DNA of 64,000 nucleotides from Oscillospiraceae bacterium. GTDB lineage: Bacteria; Bacillota; Clostridia; Oscillospirales; SIG627. Location: the NCBI GenBank assembly GCA_034925865.1, contig JAYFRN010000012.1:51152-115151 (forward strand). Direction: 5' to 3'. Below, piece after piece: positions 44,594 through 53,616 of this stretch; positions within the stretch are counted from its first letter, which is position 1, and each line of letters begins with the position of its first letter. A program made the translations under genes and the position numbers. The notes beneath the pieces were generated by a model. It saw only the letters and a list, made by a program, of their open reading frames with translations. It was not told where the DNA came from and ran no database searches.

Positions 44594-47500
44594 TCAGTTC
44601 TCTTTCTTTTTTCTTTTCTTGGAAAGTATCGCGGCTGTGGCTCCGAGTATCGCGGCGGATGCGGCGACAGCCGCGCCCACGGCGATAAAGTTGATATCTG
44701 AGGGCTCCTTCTGCTTTTCCGGCGGAAATTCCGCGTTTACCGCAAGCTCGCTCAGCTTTAAAGAAGGATAAAGCTGTTTTCCCGATTGGGATTTGCTGAG
44801 CGTGCGGATCGTGATATCGAATTTCTGCGTGATGCCGTCGTATGAAACCAGAAGCCGAACCGGATAACTGTTTTGTCCGGTAATATATTTATCGGACAGG
44901 AGCAAGTCGGTTCCGTTTAAATCGAACATATCGCCGTTTCCGAACGTTTTATCCAACGAAACGATATATTCCGGCTGTTCATATAGATTTTTAATATCGC
45001 TGTTGACGATAAAGCAGCTTCCGACGGTGTCTCCCGGCTTTGCGTCGGCACGTATTTCATTTGACAACGTAATGCCGGACAGCGAGCTTTTTATGCCCTC
45101 CAGCATAGTTTCCTGATCTCCGGAAAGGCACGAAAGCGGTATGTAGAACGCCCTTCCCTCCGAAATGTCATAGGTGTATCCTTTTGTGACATCGGTCAGA
45201 ACTTTGTAGGAGCGAATGAGCGTGATATCGCCTATATTAAGAGAATACTCGCCGTCTCCTTCTGTTTTTTCGGCGGAAATAATCTTATACGAAGCGTTCC
45301 TTGTTCCGTCGTTGCCGATATAGATGAATCTGCCGGCAAGCTTCGACGCGTCCACGTTTCCGTCGAATTTAACGTTTATGAAATTGCTTTCCGAAAGCTC
45401 CTTTGCGAATCCGGTGACAGTGCCTGTATACTGTCCTTCACAGGATTTTTCGCTCTCCGTTGTTCCTGTCACCGAGGCGTTATTTAAATATAAAGAGACC
45501 TTTTGATCCTTAAGGCTGTATACAGCGAAGAATCCGCAGAAATCGAACAGGCCGTCGATCCTGTAGGTTGATTTTGTATCCGTGGAATAGACTATATAGT
45601 CCACTCTTCCGCTTGCGAAGGTGACTTTCACGGCCTTTACCGAGTTGTCCGTCACAGCCGCGGAATCCTTTTTGACCTTGACAAGCTCGCTCTTTTCAAT
45701 TTTTGATTCCCCTGCGTACGGCTCTATAACCGATACGAACAGACTGTCAAGAGCGCCGGTTCCCTCGCGGTTCACAAGCAGATAATCAAGCCCCGCCGGA
45801 TTGCCGTCTTTATTTCTGGGCGGCGTGCCGTTTGCCAGAACCGCGCTTGTGAAATCACCGAGCATAGTGAGCTTTAAATGCACATTGTCAACGTCCGAAT
45901 AATTTCTCGTGTCGACTATCGACCAGTCGACGGATATAGTGCTGTCCGGAGACGAACAGGTCTGTACCTTGTCAAGGTATTGATATCCGCTTTCGTAATT
46001 GCCTTCGCCCCATGCGACATTCTTTCCGGCCAGCGTGCCGATAAAGTTTCCGTCCGCGTCTGTTTGAGGAACGAATTGCATTCCGGTGATCTCGCGCGAA
46101 TCAGATTCCGCCGGATGGAAGCTGTACGTATGCTTTTTGCCGCCCTCGACATCGAACAGATCTATCGCGTATGAGGTTTCGCCGTCGATGCGAATCAGCG
46201 CGGTCGTTCGGCGGTATTCGTTCGCGACCGCGTAAACGGAATTCGCTTCAACGCTTACGAGTTTGACGAAATCGGTGACATCGTAATTTTTTGGCTGTGA
46301 TACGATCTGTGAGGCCATTCTGCGGTCATTGACCAGCACGGTGTTATGGCTGACCGTGTTCGAAACCCAATAAACCTCATTCGGAGTGCCGTCGCAGAAC
46401 TCCGGATATCCGAGATCAGGCATCATATCAAGCCCGAAGGCGTACAGGCCGATATTGAGAGTGTCCGAATGCCCGTGCCCGCTGTTGCGTCCGTAATACA
46501 TCGTGAGGACTGTTTCGGAATTGGCGAGAGACGCTTTTTCGCCTGATTGTTTGATGAATTTCAAGCCGGAAAGCTTCACGCTGCCGACCCGTTTATCGGC
46601 GGCTTCAAGGGATAAAACATGATAACCCTTTACGAAGCTGAAGGTTCGTTTATAATACATGGTCGACGTCTGACCCTCGTCAAGCGCAAAGTCGACATCC
46701 GCCTCAATCAGCTTTCCGTCGACATAAACGTTGAACACGCCGCCGTTTTTTGTTCCGGCGTAAAAGGTCAGCATATCGTAAACCGCTTCGCTGTTGTCGA
46801 GATAAAAGCCTAAGGACGCTGAATCCCCGGCGGAAACGGGCGTGAATTCTATCGTATCGCCGTCCCGAATAATATTATTGTAAAGCTTTTGGCTTATTAT
46901 GCTCATGTCAGAGCATTTGATTTCGGTGGATTTCGCGTATACAGCCGCGTCGGAGGCCTTGTTTATGTTCATCAGAGACGCGAAGCCGTATCCGGTAAGG
47001 TTCTGCGACGTGAGCGAATATTTGCCGTGTTCATCGATGACGGCCTTTACCTTTCCTGCTATGCCTTCGGGATCGTCGTCAAAAATTGTAAGGCGCAGCC
47101 CGGACAGATCGCCGTTATACAGGAAATCGAGAAGCTGAGCGTATTTTGGCTCGTTATATACGCAGAAAGCCTTGAGCACATTGGAGGCGTAAAGCTCAGT
47201 CGTGTGCGATCCGGTGGAGCCGACGTCGCCGATATTTGGCGTGAAAGAACGCGTGGCCATGATATTTGCCATGGAATCAAACATTTTTTTGAATTTAATG
47301 TTTTCGTATATATCATAGCTTATATTCGTGCCGTTTATTTTATAGCCGCGCAGAAAATCCGCGAACAAAAGGTAATTTCCGAGCCAACCGCTGTTGTAGC
47401 CGGGGGATGCTTCGTTGCCCATGGCGTCTCGGTCGACATCATTGATAAACGTCGCGGACACGTTTCCTCCGTCGGCATTGCCTGATGCCGGCTTGAACAG

Positions 47501-48613
47501 AAAATCGAGCCACTGCTTCGTCAACGTCGGGTCGTCGAGGCATACCGCGGCGCAGGCGAGCGTTGTTTGGTGCATACCGTTGTTTCCGTGTATGTTGTTC
47601 TTTTTATATTCGACTATTATCTGTTTAAACAGGCCGTTTTCTATATTGATCATGATATCCTGGTATGACGTGATCTTTGAGCTCTTTGATTTCAGCAGAG
47701 CCATCGCGTCGTCCCCGAGCGTTTCAAAACCGTAAAAGAACGCATCGTAGGATTGTAAAAACGGCATTATCATCGTACATTCCCAGATACTGCCGATGAT
47801 ATGCCCGTTGTCATAGCCGCTGTGCCTGTAACCGTCGGCCCATTTCTGATCCGCGAGCGTATATGTGGGATAAAGGTCGGCGAGCCGATTTAAAAGCACA
47901 ATGCCCGCGTCGGCGTATTTCTGCTCGCCCGTGTAAAGATAGGCATAATAGAAGTCGTTGATCATCTGTGTGAGTATGCCGTACCAGTTACCGTATTCGT
48001 TATAATAGGCGACAAAGAAATACTTCTTTCCGTCGGGCGCGACATAGCCGGTGCCGTCGTCGACGCCCCATTTTTCGCCCTTTTCGGGATAAAGCGTGTT
48101 CACGAGAAGGCTTCTGTCGGCCTTTGAGGGCTGAAAGATCCCGTTTTCGTCAAGCCCGGACTTGTAATAAGCGTAATAATCGTTCGTCGGGAATTTCATC
48201 CCGCAGCTCGGGCAGGTGACTTTCCACGGGTCGTTTATGTAGTCGATTATATATGGATAGTTCCCGTATGCGTCTATGTCGTTTCCGCAGTTTAGACAAC
48301 CATAGGTCTGGTTGACGCCGTATGAACGGAAGACCTTTTGGCTCGGAATCATCGCCCATATATCTTCGAGCGAATACCGCCCGAGAAGCTGATCGGCATC
48401 TGCGATTTTGCTGTTCGCCTCTGATTTTGCCCACGAATATTTTTTTATGTTATCCCTGGCGGCGGCTATTTTTGCGTCCGTGTATATCGTCGCACGCTTT
48501 TTAAGCGGCTGCGACGAGGCGGCCAACGACGGAACCGCCCACATTGCGCACATCGGAGCCAGCAGCAGCGATGAAATAAACAGCGCCGCCGCTCTTTTCA
48601 GTTTGTTTTTCAT
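44594..48613 (-). CDS. Giant surface heparinase II/III-like protein (paralog B)
   Basis: 1339 residues with AAGGAG eight bases before the ATG. A signal peptide opens it and a C-terminal membrane helix ending KKRKKKEN closes it. Over most of its length it parallels the protein at 14170-18135: VFRSYGVNQTYGCLNCGN, the second Cys pair CPSCGMKFPTND, GVDDGTGYVAPDGKKYFF, the toroid region NGLFKQIIVEYKKNNIHGNN, and the active-site-like YYGRNSGHGHSDTLNIGLYA (~705-724) and SHNTVLVNDRR. The family cleaves uronic-acid polysaccharides; the substrate here is unknown. Two beta-helix proteins lie upstream and SRAP/alaS downstream, all on one strand with short gaps. Confidence 0.8.
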   Translation of the reverse strand: MKNKLKRAAALFISSLLLAPMCAMWAVPSLAASSQPLKKRATIYTDAKIAAARDNIKKYSWAKSEANSKIADADQLLGRYSLEDIWAMIPSQKVFRSYGVNQTYGCLNCGNDIDAYGNYPYIIDYINDPWKVTCPSCGMKFPTNDYYAYYKSGLDENGIFQPSKADRSLLVNTLYPEKGEKWGVDDGTGYVAPDGKKYFFVAYYNEYGNWYGILTQMINDFYYAYLYTGEQKYADAGIVLLNRLADLYPTYTLADQKWADGYRHSGYDNGHIIGSIWECTMIMPFLQSYDAFFYGFETLGDDAMALLKSKSSKITSYQDIMINIENGLFKQIIVEYKKNNIHGNNGMHQTTLACAAVCLDDPTLTKQWLDFLFKPASGNADGGNVSATFINDVDRDAMGNEASPGYNSGWLGNYLLFADFLRGYKINGTNISYDIYENIKFKKMFDSMANIMATRSFTPNIGDVGSTGSHTTELYASNVLKAFCVYNEPKYAQLLDFLYNGDLSGLRLTIFDDDPEGIAGKVKAVIDEHGKYSLTSQNLTGYGFASLMNINKASDAAVYAKSTEIKCSDMSIISQKLYNNIIRDGDTIEFTPVSAGDSASLGFYLDNSEAVYDMLTFYAGTKNGGVFNVYVDGKLIEADVDFALDEGQTSTMYYKRTFSFVKGYHVLSLEAADKRVGSVKLSGLKFIKQSGEKASLANSETVLTMYYGRNSGHGHSDTLNIGLYAFGLDMMPDLGYPEFCDGTPNEVYWVSNTVSHNTVLVNDRRMASQIVSQPKNYDVTDFVKLVSVEANSVYAVANEYRRTTALIRIDGETSYAIDLFDVEGGKKHTYSFHPAESDSREITGMQFVPQTDADGNFIGTLAGKNVAWGEGNYESGYQYLDKVQTCSSPDSTISVDWSIVDTRNYSDVDNVHLKLTMLGDFTSAVLANGTPPRNKDGNPAGLDYLLVNREGTGALDSLFVSVIEPYAGESKIEKSELVKVKKDSAAVTDNSVKAVKVTFASGRVDYIVYSTDTKSTYRIDGLFDFCGFFAVYSLKDQKVSLYLNNASVTGTTESEKSCEGQYTGTVTGFAKELSESNFINVKFDGNVDASKLAGRFIYIGNDGTRNASYKIISAEKTEGDGEYSLNIGDITLIRSYKVLTDVTKGYTYDISEGRAFYIPLSCLSGDQETMLEGIKSSLSGITLSNEIRADAKPGDTVGSCFIVNSDIKNLYEQPEYIVSLDKTFGNGDMFDLNGTDLLLSDKYITGQNSYPVRLLVSYDGITQKFDITIRTLSKSQSGKQLYPSLKLSELAVNAEFPPEKQKEPSDINFIAVGAAVAASAAILGATAAILSKKRKKKEN

Positions 48614-48671
48614 CTGAGATTCTCCTTAATATCTGTTAAATTTAAAGCTGGTTATACCATGTGTCCGGCTT

Positions 48672-50111
48672 TTATTTTACAAGAGTCATTTTATCAATTC
48701 CGAATATGTTATCGTAGAATTTTGCCTTTGAGTTGGTAAGGCGCGATTTGTCGTAGAACGAAACGGGATTGAACACTATGTTTTGATAAAAAGTCTGATG
48801 ATCCTCCGGAACGCCCCTGAGCCAGTATGGATAAGTGTCCACGAGGAATGTATTGTTGTACATTTCGCAGTATGTTCCGGCTATGTTCGTGCCGTCGCCT
48901 CTGTCAGAGCCGCCGTGCATATCGAAGCAGTGCTCGAGAGAAGCGCCCATTTCGATGTTGAATCTCGCGATATATCCTGTGGTCGGCTTACCTGTCGCGG
49001 CGATCGAATGGCGGTTGTAATTGAACAGGTTATATTCGATGACGGAGGTCGCTCCGTTTCCGTGGACGACGCCGTATCCGAGTCCATTGCCCTGATTGTG
49101 GTGGATATAACAGTGGTGGACATGCGCGTCCTTTACATCAATTGCAAGAGAGACGCCCGCGTAGGCATATCCGCCTATTTCGCAGTTGTCGACTTCTATA
49201 TTGTCTCCGTCACAGCTTATCCCGTATATGGAAATAGAGCTCAGGGAGTAATAATAATTGTTTCCTCTCGGAGGGTTTGCCGAAAAGCTGCGGAAATGAT
49301 GCGCCAGGTGATTGTCCGGATCGCCGCCCTTCAGCGTGATGCCGGTCACGCGGCCTCCCTCTCCGACATTCATCGTATAGCTTTTTAGCGTTGTGGAATA
49401 TATAAGCGCGCCCGTGGAAACCGTGCCGTCGTCGCGGATTCTTCCCCTGTCGGAGGCGAGCGTGACGCCCGCACCGACGGATAGATGTCCGCCGTTTTCA
49501 ATAATAGAGGAAATGTTGATTTCCGCGTCGCCGTATATAAATACAGTTTCACCGGATTTCGCCTTTGAAAGCGCGTCGGTAAGCTCGGAGAGCGTGCGTA
49601 CGTTGTAATCCCCGCGGGTTTTGATATCCTTATATCCGAGGCCTCCGCCGATAGGCGAATCTCCGTCCTCGACATATGCTCCGTATTTTTTGCCGTTTGT
49701 TTCATAGGACAGCTTATCAATATATTCGAAATAACGTGAAAAGGAACCCAGCTCGGTGATGGCGCCTGTCAGGGCATCGGAAACATCGGAGTAATCTCCG
49801 CCGGCCGTCCCGGCCTTTTGCTTTGCGGACAGGAGATATTCGTGAGCTTTCGCGGCTTCGCCATACCATATGTTGGAGGTGATTTGCGGCTTTATGACCA
49901 TGTCGTATTCTACCTTTTCTGACGGGTGTTCGGCAATCGCCGGCGCATGAAGAACCGTTTTGCCGCCGTTCGTTTTATCCGACGGGAAGCTCACTCCGCC
50001 GGAAACAAGCCCGGCACACAGAATTCCTCCGACAAGACCGCCCGCCGCCGCGAGCGCGATAAGCAGGATCTGCTTTTTGTTCATAGCTTTTGTGTTCTCT
50101 TTCTTCGTCAT
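48672..50111 (-). CDS. Membrane-anchored right-handed beta-helix protein 1 (pectate-lyase-like)
   Basis: 479 residues from ATG 50111, preceded by AAAGGGTGAT at the end of the upstream gene. An N-terminal anchor helix (ILLIALAAAGGLVGGILCAG) leads into a spacer and then the segment IGGGLGYKDIKTRGDYNVRT and SGETVFIYGDAEINIS, which opens the parallel beta-helix. Coils with IEVDNCEIGGYAYAG, VHHCYIHHNQGNGLG and IEYNLFNYNRHSIA follow. The fold is that of pectate lyases and related polysaccharide-binding or cleaving proteins. I cannot point to a secure catalytic Arg/Ca2+ set, so activity is uncertain. It is related to the gene just upstream. Confidence 0.75.
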   Translation of the reverse strand: MTKKENTKAMNKKQILLIALAAAGGLVGGILCAGLVSGGVSFPSDKTNGGKTVLHAPAIAEHPSEKVEYDMVIKPQITSNIWYGEAAKAHEYLLSAKQKAGTAGGDYSDVSDALTGAITELGSFSRYFEYIDKLSYETNGKKYGAYVEDGDSPIGGGLGYKDIKTRGDYNVRTLSELTDALSKAKSGETVFIYGDAEINISSIIENGGHLSVGAGVTLASDRGRIRDDGTVSTGALIYSTTLKSYTMNVGEGGRVTGITLKGGDPDNHLAHHFRSFSANPPRGNNYYYSLSSISIYGISCDGDNIEVDNCEIGGYAYAGVSLAIDVKDAHVHHCYIHHNQGNGLGYGVVHGNGATSVIEYNLFNYNRHSIAATGKPTTGYIARFNIEMGASLEHCFDMHGGSDRGDGTNIAGTYCEMYNNTFLVDTYPYWLRGVPEDHQTFYQNIVFNPVSFYDKSRLTNSKAKFYDNIFGIDKMTLVK

Positions 50112-50115
50112 GATA

Positions 50116-51519
50116 TCACCCTTTGTCCGATTCCGCTCCGGCGGCAGGCCGCGCGCCGGGATCCGCCGTGCAGTAGGTATATGCCGCCGGAGAGAGAATG
50201 TCAAAAACATTCGAGCGGATTGTATAATACGGCTTCAATGTCTGCATGAGTTCGGAGGTTCCATACAGCAAGCCGGTGGGATAAGAAGCCTCGGGAAGAG
50301 AAAAAATGTTGTTTTCAACAGTCAGTTCATTCTCAGGAATTGAGGATATCGTGTAAGGCAGGCTTTTGCCGAGGATCGTGTTGTTCCTGATTACGACCGT
50401 TGACGCCGTCTGCTTTACCGAGGAATCAAGAGCGCTTGATATGCTTCCTGATTTAATGCAAATCACTTCCTCAAGGCTGTTTCCGGCCTCGACATTGTTT
50501 TCGGCGACAAGAGAACCGGCTGGAGCGCCGGAAAGCTTTATCGCGTTGCGGCAGTTTGAAAACAGATTGTATTCCGCTCTGACGGCGGCCTTTGTGATTT
50601 GTATGCCCGCGCCCTGGTTTTCTCCGCGGCAGTGGTGTATGTAGCAATGATGAATATATATGTCTCCGACCGTGGCGCTTATCGCGGCGCCGTTGAAGCC
50701 GGAAATTTCGCAGTTGTCAATTTCTACGCCCGCGCCCTGAGCGATAATGCCGAGTGTTGACACATAGCTTTCTTCTCCTTCGTGCGTCGCGGCATCGCTG
50801 CCCTGAAGGACAAGCCCGGTGATCCTCACGTTGTTATGCGTTTTGAACATCGTTGAGAGGTGAAGCGAAAAAATAAGCTTGCCTCCGGCCGCGCCGTTCT
50901 GCCCGCGGTTTGAGGCGATGGTCACGCCCGGTTTGAGCTGAAGGGTGGGATAATCCGTGATCTTCATATCGGAAAGGTCTATGACCGCGTCGCCGCGGAT
51001 GAATATTACGTCACCCTCCTTGGCCTTGCCGGCGGCGTCATAAAACGTATTGTCGTCATAACAGGTGTATGTGCCTTTGGTTATGATATCCTTATATCCG
51101 TCGCCGCCTCCGATCGGACCGCGTTCGTCGGCCTTCGCTCCGTATACCGCGCCGTTGTTCTCTATGAATGTTTTGTTTATATAGTCATAATAGTATCCGA
51201 GCTGTTCAAGCTCCCTTATCGCGGCTTCAAGCTCGCTTGTAAGGCTTTTATCGGAAAATATACCCTTTCCGATTCCGTATTGGATCAGATTGAGCTTATT
51301 AAATAACGAGTTGTTGTCCGGGTAAAAGCTGGACGAGGTGACAGCTATCCCTTCCGTCATGTTTTTCAAAGAGAGCACTCCGTTTTCTTCTGTGCCTTCG
51401 GTTGCCGAAGCCCCGGAGGACGGCGCATTGTCATGTCTGCCGATCAGCATGACGGAGCCATATCCGACACCGAATGCCAAAATAACGGCAAGACAGGAAA
51501 TCAAAACGCTTTTGTTCAT
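50116..51519 (-). CDS. Membrane-anchored right-handed beta-helix protein 2 (pectate-lyase-like)
   Basis: 467 residues. The N-terminal anchor SVLISCLAVILAFGVGYGSV is followed by a spacer and the shared opening IGGGDGYKDIITKGTYTCY and GDVIFIRGDAVIDLSD. The coil landmarks GVEIDNCEISGFNGAAISA, IYIHHCYIHHCRGENQGAG and RAEYNLFSNCRNAIK parallel beta-helix protein 1. The gene leads the cluster: a near-consensus promoter lies 38 bases before the ATG, and the next gene starts five bases after its stop. Function as a glycan lyase or binder at the cell surface is inferred from fold and neighbours. Confidence 0.75.
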   Translation of the reverse strand: MNKSVLISCLAVILAFGVGYGSVMLIGRHDNAPSSGASATEGTEENGVLSLKNMTEGIAVTSSSFYPDNNSLFNKLNLIQYGIGKGIFSDKSLTSELEAAIRELEQLGYYYDYINKTFIENNGAVYGAKADERGPIGGGDGYKDIITKGTYTCYDDNTFYDAAGKAKEGDVIFIRGDAVIDLSDMKITDYPTLQLKPGVTIASNRGQNGAAGGKLIFSLHLSTMFKTHNNVRITGLVLQGSDAATHEGEESYVSTLGIIAQGAGVEIDNCEISGFNGAAISATVGDIYIHHCYIHHCRGENQGAGIQITKAAVRAEYNLFSNCRNAIKLSGAPAGSLVAENNVEAGNSLEEVICIKSGSISSALDSSVKQTASTVVIRNNTILGKSLPYTISSIPENELTVENNIFSLPEASYPTGLLYGTSELMQTLKPYYTIRSNVFDILSPAAYTYCTADPGARPAAGAESDKG

Positions 51520-51556
51520 TATTATTCACCGATTCCTTATTATTTTAGCTATAAAC

Positions 51557-51585
51557 AGTATACCTTTCAGCGGCGTCTGTGTCAA
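51557..51585 (-). promoter_or_regulatory. Strong sigma-A-type promoter of the beta-helix/heparinase cluster
   Basis: Minus-strand TTGACA (51585-51580), 17-base spacer, TATACT (51562-51557) is close to the consensus and places the start site about 30 bases from the first ATG of the cluster. Confidence 0.82.
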
Positions 51586-51624
51586 TATTTACGCGAATAT
51601 TATTGCATTTTTATTATGATTGAG

Positions 51625-51643
51625 GTAATATATGATATATTAC
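51625..51643. promoter_or_regulatory. Palindromic operator candidate before the nuclease-like gene
   Basis: GTAATATAT-G-ATATATTAC is a perfect nine-bp inverted repeat with a one-base centre. It overlaps a possible plus-strand promoter (TTGCAT at 51603, 17-base spacer, TAATAT at 51626). Its position suggests repression of the gene at 51741, perhaps by its own winged-helix domain. Confidence 0.55.
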
Positions 51644-51740
51644 GATGTTTGCTCTGCCCGTTTGGGGTAAAAATCCATTATAAGGCTATTAAACGGCAAT
51701 GCCGCAGAGAGCAAACGCGGACGCAATCCGGAGAAAAAGC

Positions 51741-52544
51741 GTGAAAATAATAGACAACGAAAGCCTTGAGCGCGCGTCTCTTTCCGCCTCATCCGGGACC
51801 GGACCGCGCGGGATCGGCAGATATAAAGAAAAAACTCTTCATTCAGTCATCAAATACTGCTTCGATCCGGACGAAACGCACCACGAAGTAAAATTCTGCG
51901 GCTATGTCGCGGATGTTTTCGACGGGACACGGGTCACAGAAATTCAGACGCGCGACCTGTACCGCCTGAAAAGCAAGCTTTCGGTCTTTTCGGCATCTGC
52001 CGATGTAACCGTGGTCTTTCCCGTCGCCGCGAAAAAACGGCTTCTCTGGATCGATCCAGGCTCCGGAGAGATTTCGTCCGTACGCCGGTCGCCGAAGCGC
52101 GGCACGGCGCTGGATATTCTTCCGGAGCTGTACGGACTTAAAGCTTTTATTCCGGACAGCCGTGTATGCTTCTGCGCGCTGCTGCTTGAAATTGACGAAT
52201 ACAGGGTTTCCGACGGATGGGCGCGCGGCGGTCATGCCGGAAGCCACCGGGACAACCGGGTGCCGCTCGGAGTGTGCGGCTGTGTCTATCTTTGCGGCCC
52301 GTGCGATTATGCAAAGCTGATCCCCGAGGGTCTTCCCGCCGAATTCACGTCAAAGGAATTCGCGAAAGCCGCCGGGATGGCGTCCGGCGCGGCATACCGT
52401 TCGGTTTCGTCGCTGGTTACCGCGCGCGCCGCCGAAAAATGCGGAAAGCGCGGACATGCCGACCTTTACCGCCGGATATATGAAAACGGGCGCGCGGCGA
52501 ATGACAAAATCAAAGAAACCGTAGATATTTATACAGCTTTATAA
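51741..52544 (+). CDS. Uncharacterised PD-(D/E)XK-like nuclease with C-terminal winged helix
   Basis: 267 residues from GTG 51741, with GGAG seven bases upstream. The start is KIIDNESLERASLSA and then GIGRYKEKTLHSVIKYCF. Residues ~45-75 (HHEVKFCGYVADVF then TEIQTRDLYRLKSKL) fit a PD-(D/E)XK core with Glu, Asp and the variant E-x-Q, as in CoiA-type proteins. A strand-rich middle follows (LLWIDPGSGEI, LLLEIDEYR). The end (FTSKEFAKAAGMASGAAYRS and GKRGHADLYRR) looks like a winged helix. I recall similar unannotated proteins in Clostridia but know no experimental function. It is divergent from the beta-helix cluster and upstream of the Mrp gene. Confidence 0.78.
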   Translation: MKIIDNESLERASLSASSGTGPRGIGRYKEKTLHSVIKYCFDPDETHHEVKFCGYVADVFDGTRVTEIQTRDLYRLKSKLSVFSASADVTVVFPVAAKKRLLWIDPGSGEISSVRRSPKRGTALDILPELYGLKAFIPDSRVCFCALLLEIDEYRVSDGWARGGHAGSHRDNRVPLGVCGCVYLCGPCDYAKLIPEGLPAEFTSKEFAKAAGMASGAAYRSVSSLVTARAAEKCGKRGHADLYRRIYENGRAANDKIKETVDIYTAL

Positions 52545-52635
52545 CGATTGTTTTTCACAGGCGAATTTATTAAAATACCAAGTTAATAATAATATCATCG
52601 GTTTAAATATTAATAAAACAGAAAAGGAATAATCA

Positions 52636-53478
52636 ATGAGCGAAAACTGCACGCATGATTGCTCGACATGCAAGGAAGACTGTTCCTCAAGGGAAAAAAA
52701 GAGCCTTATCGAGCCTTGCCATGAGCTTGCGAGCGTAAAAAGAGTTATCGGTGTCGTAAGCGGAAAGGGTGGCGTCGGAAAATCCGCCGTCTGCGCGAGG
52801 CTTGCCGTCGAAATGCGCGAGCGCGGATATAATATTGCGATCCTTGACGCCGATGTAACCGGTCCTTCCATCCCGAAGATGTTCGGGCTTAGAGGAAATG
52901 CCGACGGAGAAGACGGAATGATCTTCCCGGTCGTGACCTCCTCCGGGATACAGGTTATGAGCACAAACCTGCTTTTGCGGGACGTGACCGATCCCGTTGT
53001 ATGGCGCGGACCGGTCATCGCCGGCACCGTAAAGCAATTCTGGACGGACGTAGTATGGAAGGATGTCGATTATATGTTTGTCGATATGCCGCCGGGCACA
53101 GGAGACGTGCCGTTGACGATTTTCCAGTCCGTGCCTGTAGACGGCATCGTAATTGTCACGACGCCTCAGGAGCTTGTCTCACTTATCGTAACAAAAGCTG
53201 TTAAAATGGCAAAAATGATGAACATTCCGGTCATCGCGCTCGTCGAAAACATGAGCTATATAGAATGCCCTGACTGCGGGAAGAAAATATTTCCGTTCGG
53301 GCAGAGCCGCGCGGAGGAGGAAGCCGCAAAATTCGGAATACCTCTTGCCGCACGAATCCCGATCGACCCGCGCGCCGCGAAAGCGTTTGACAACGGGCTT
53401 GCCGATAATTTTTACGACGGGGCCTTAAAAGGCTGCGGAGATATCATAGAAAAATCGTTCCCCGCAAAGAATCAGTAA
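52636..53478 (+). CDS. Mrp/ApbC (Nbp35-type) iron-sulfur carrier ATPase
   Basis: 280 residues, preceded by AAAGGA. The N-terminus has a Cys cluster (CTHDCSTCKEDC) as in Nbp35. The deviant Walker A is VVSGKGGVGKSAVCARLA (~41-58), then ILDADVTGPSIPKMFG, the Walker B YMFVDMPPGTGDVP and a CPDCGKKIFPFG CxxC. Such proteins carry and transfer [4Fe-4S] clusters as dimers. Its leader includes the sequence CAAGTTAATAATAATAT, which resembles the end of the MITE-like element. Confidence 0.92.
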   Translation: MSENCTHDCSTCKEDCSSREKKSLIEPCHELASVKRVIGVVSGKGGVGKSAVCARLAVEMRERGYNIAILDADVTGPSIPKMFGLRGNADGEDGMIFPVVTSSGIQVMSTNLLLRDVTDPVVWRGPVIAGTVKQFWTDVVWKDVDYMFVDMPPGTGDVPLTIFQSVPVDGIVIVTTPQELVSLIVTKAVKMAKMMNIPVIALVENMSYIECPDCGKKIFPFGQSRAEEEAAKFGIPLAARIPIDPRAAKAFDNGLADNFYDGALKGCGDIIEKSFPAKNQ

Positions 53479-53583
53479 AACCGCAATCAAATAATTATTG
53501 TTTTATGGAGAGAAAAGCCAATATCAATATATAAAAGCTTTTATTTCTTAAAGCGGTAATTATAGAATTTTGCGTTATTAATA
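53474..53583 (+). repeat. MITE-like palindromic element, copy 2
   Basis: A diverged copy: TAAAACCGCAATCAAATAA, GTTTTATGGAGAGAAAAGCC, a degenerate inner right arm (TTTTATTTCTTAAAGCGGTA) and the end GCGTTATTAATAA. It begins right at the Mrp stop and ends about 30 bases before the epimerase start. Confidence 0.75.
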
Positions 53584-53616
53584 ACAAACCCGAAAGGGAA
53601 AGGATTGGATAAAAAC

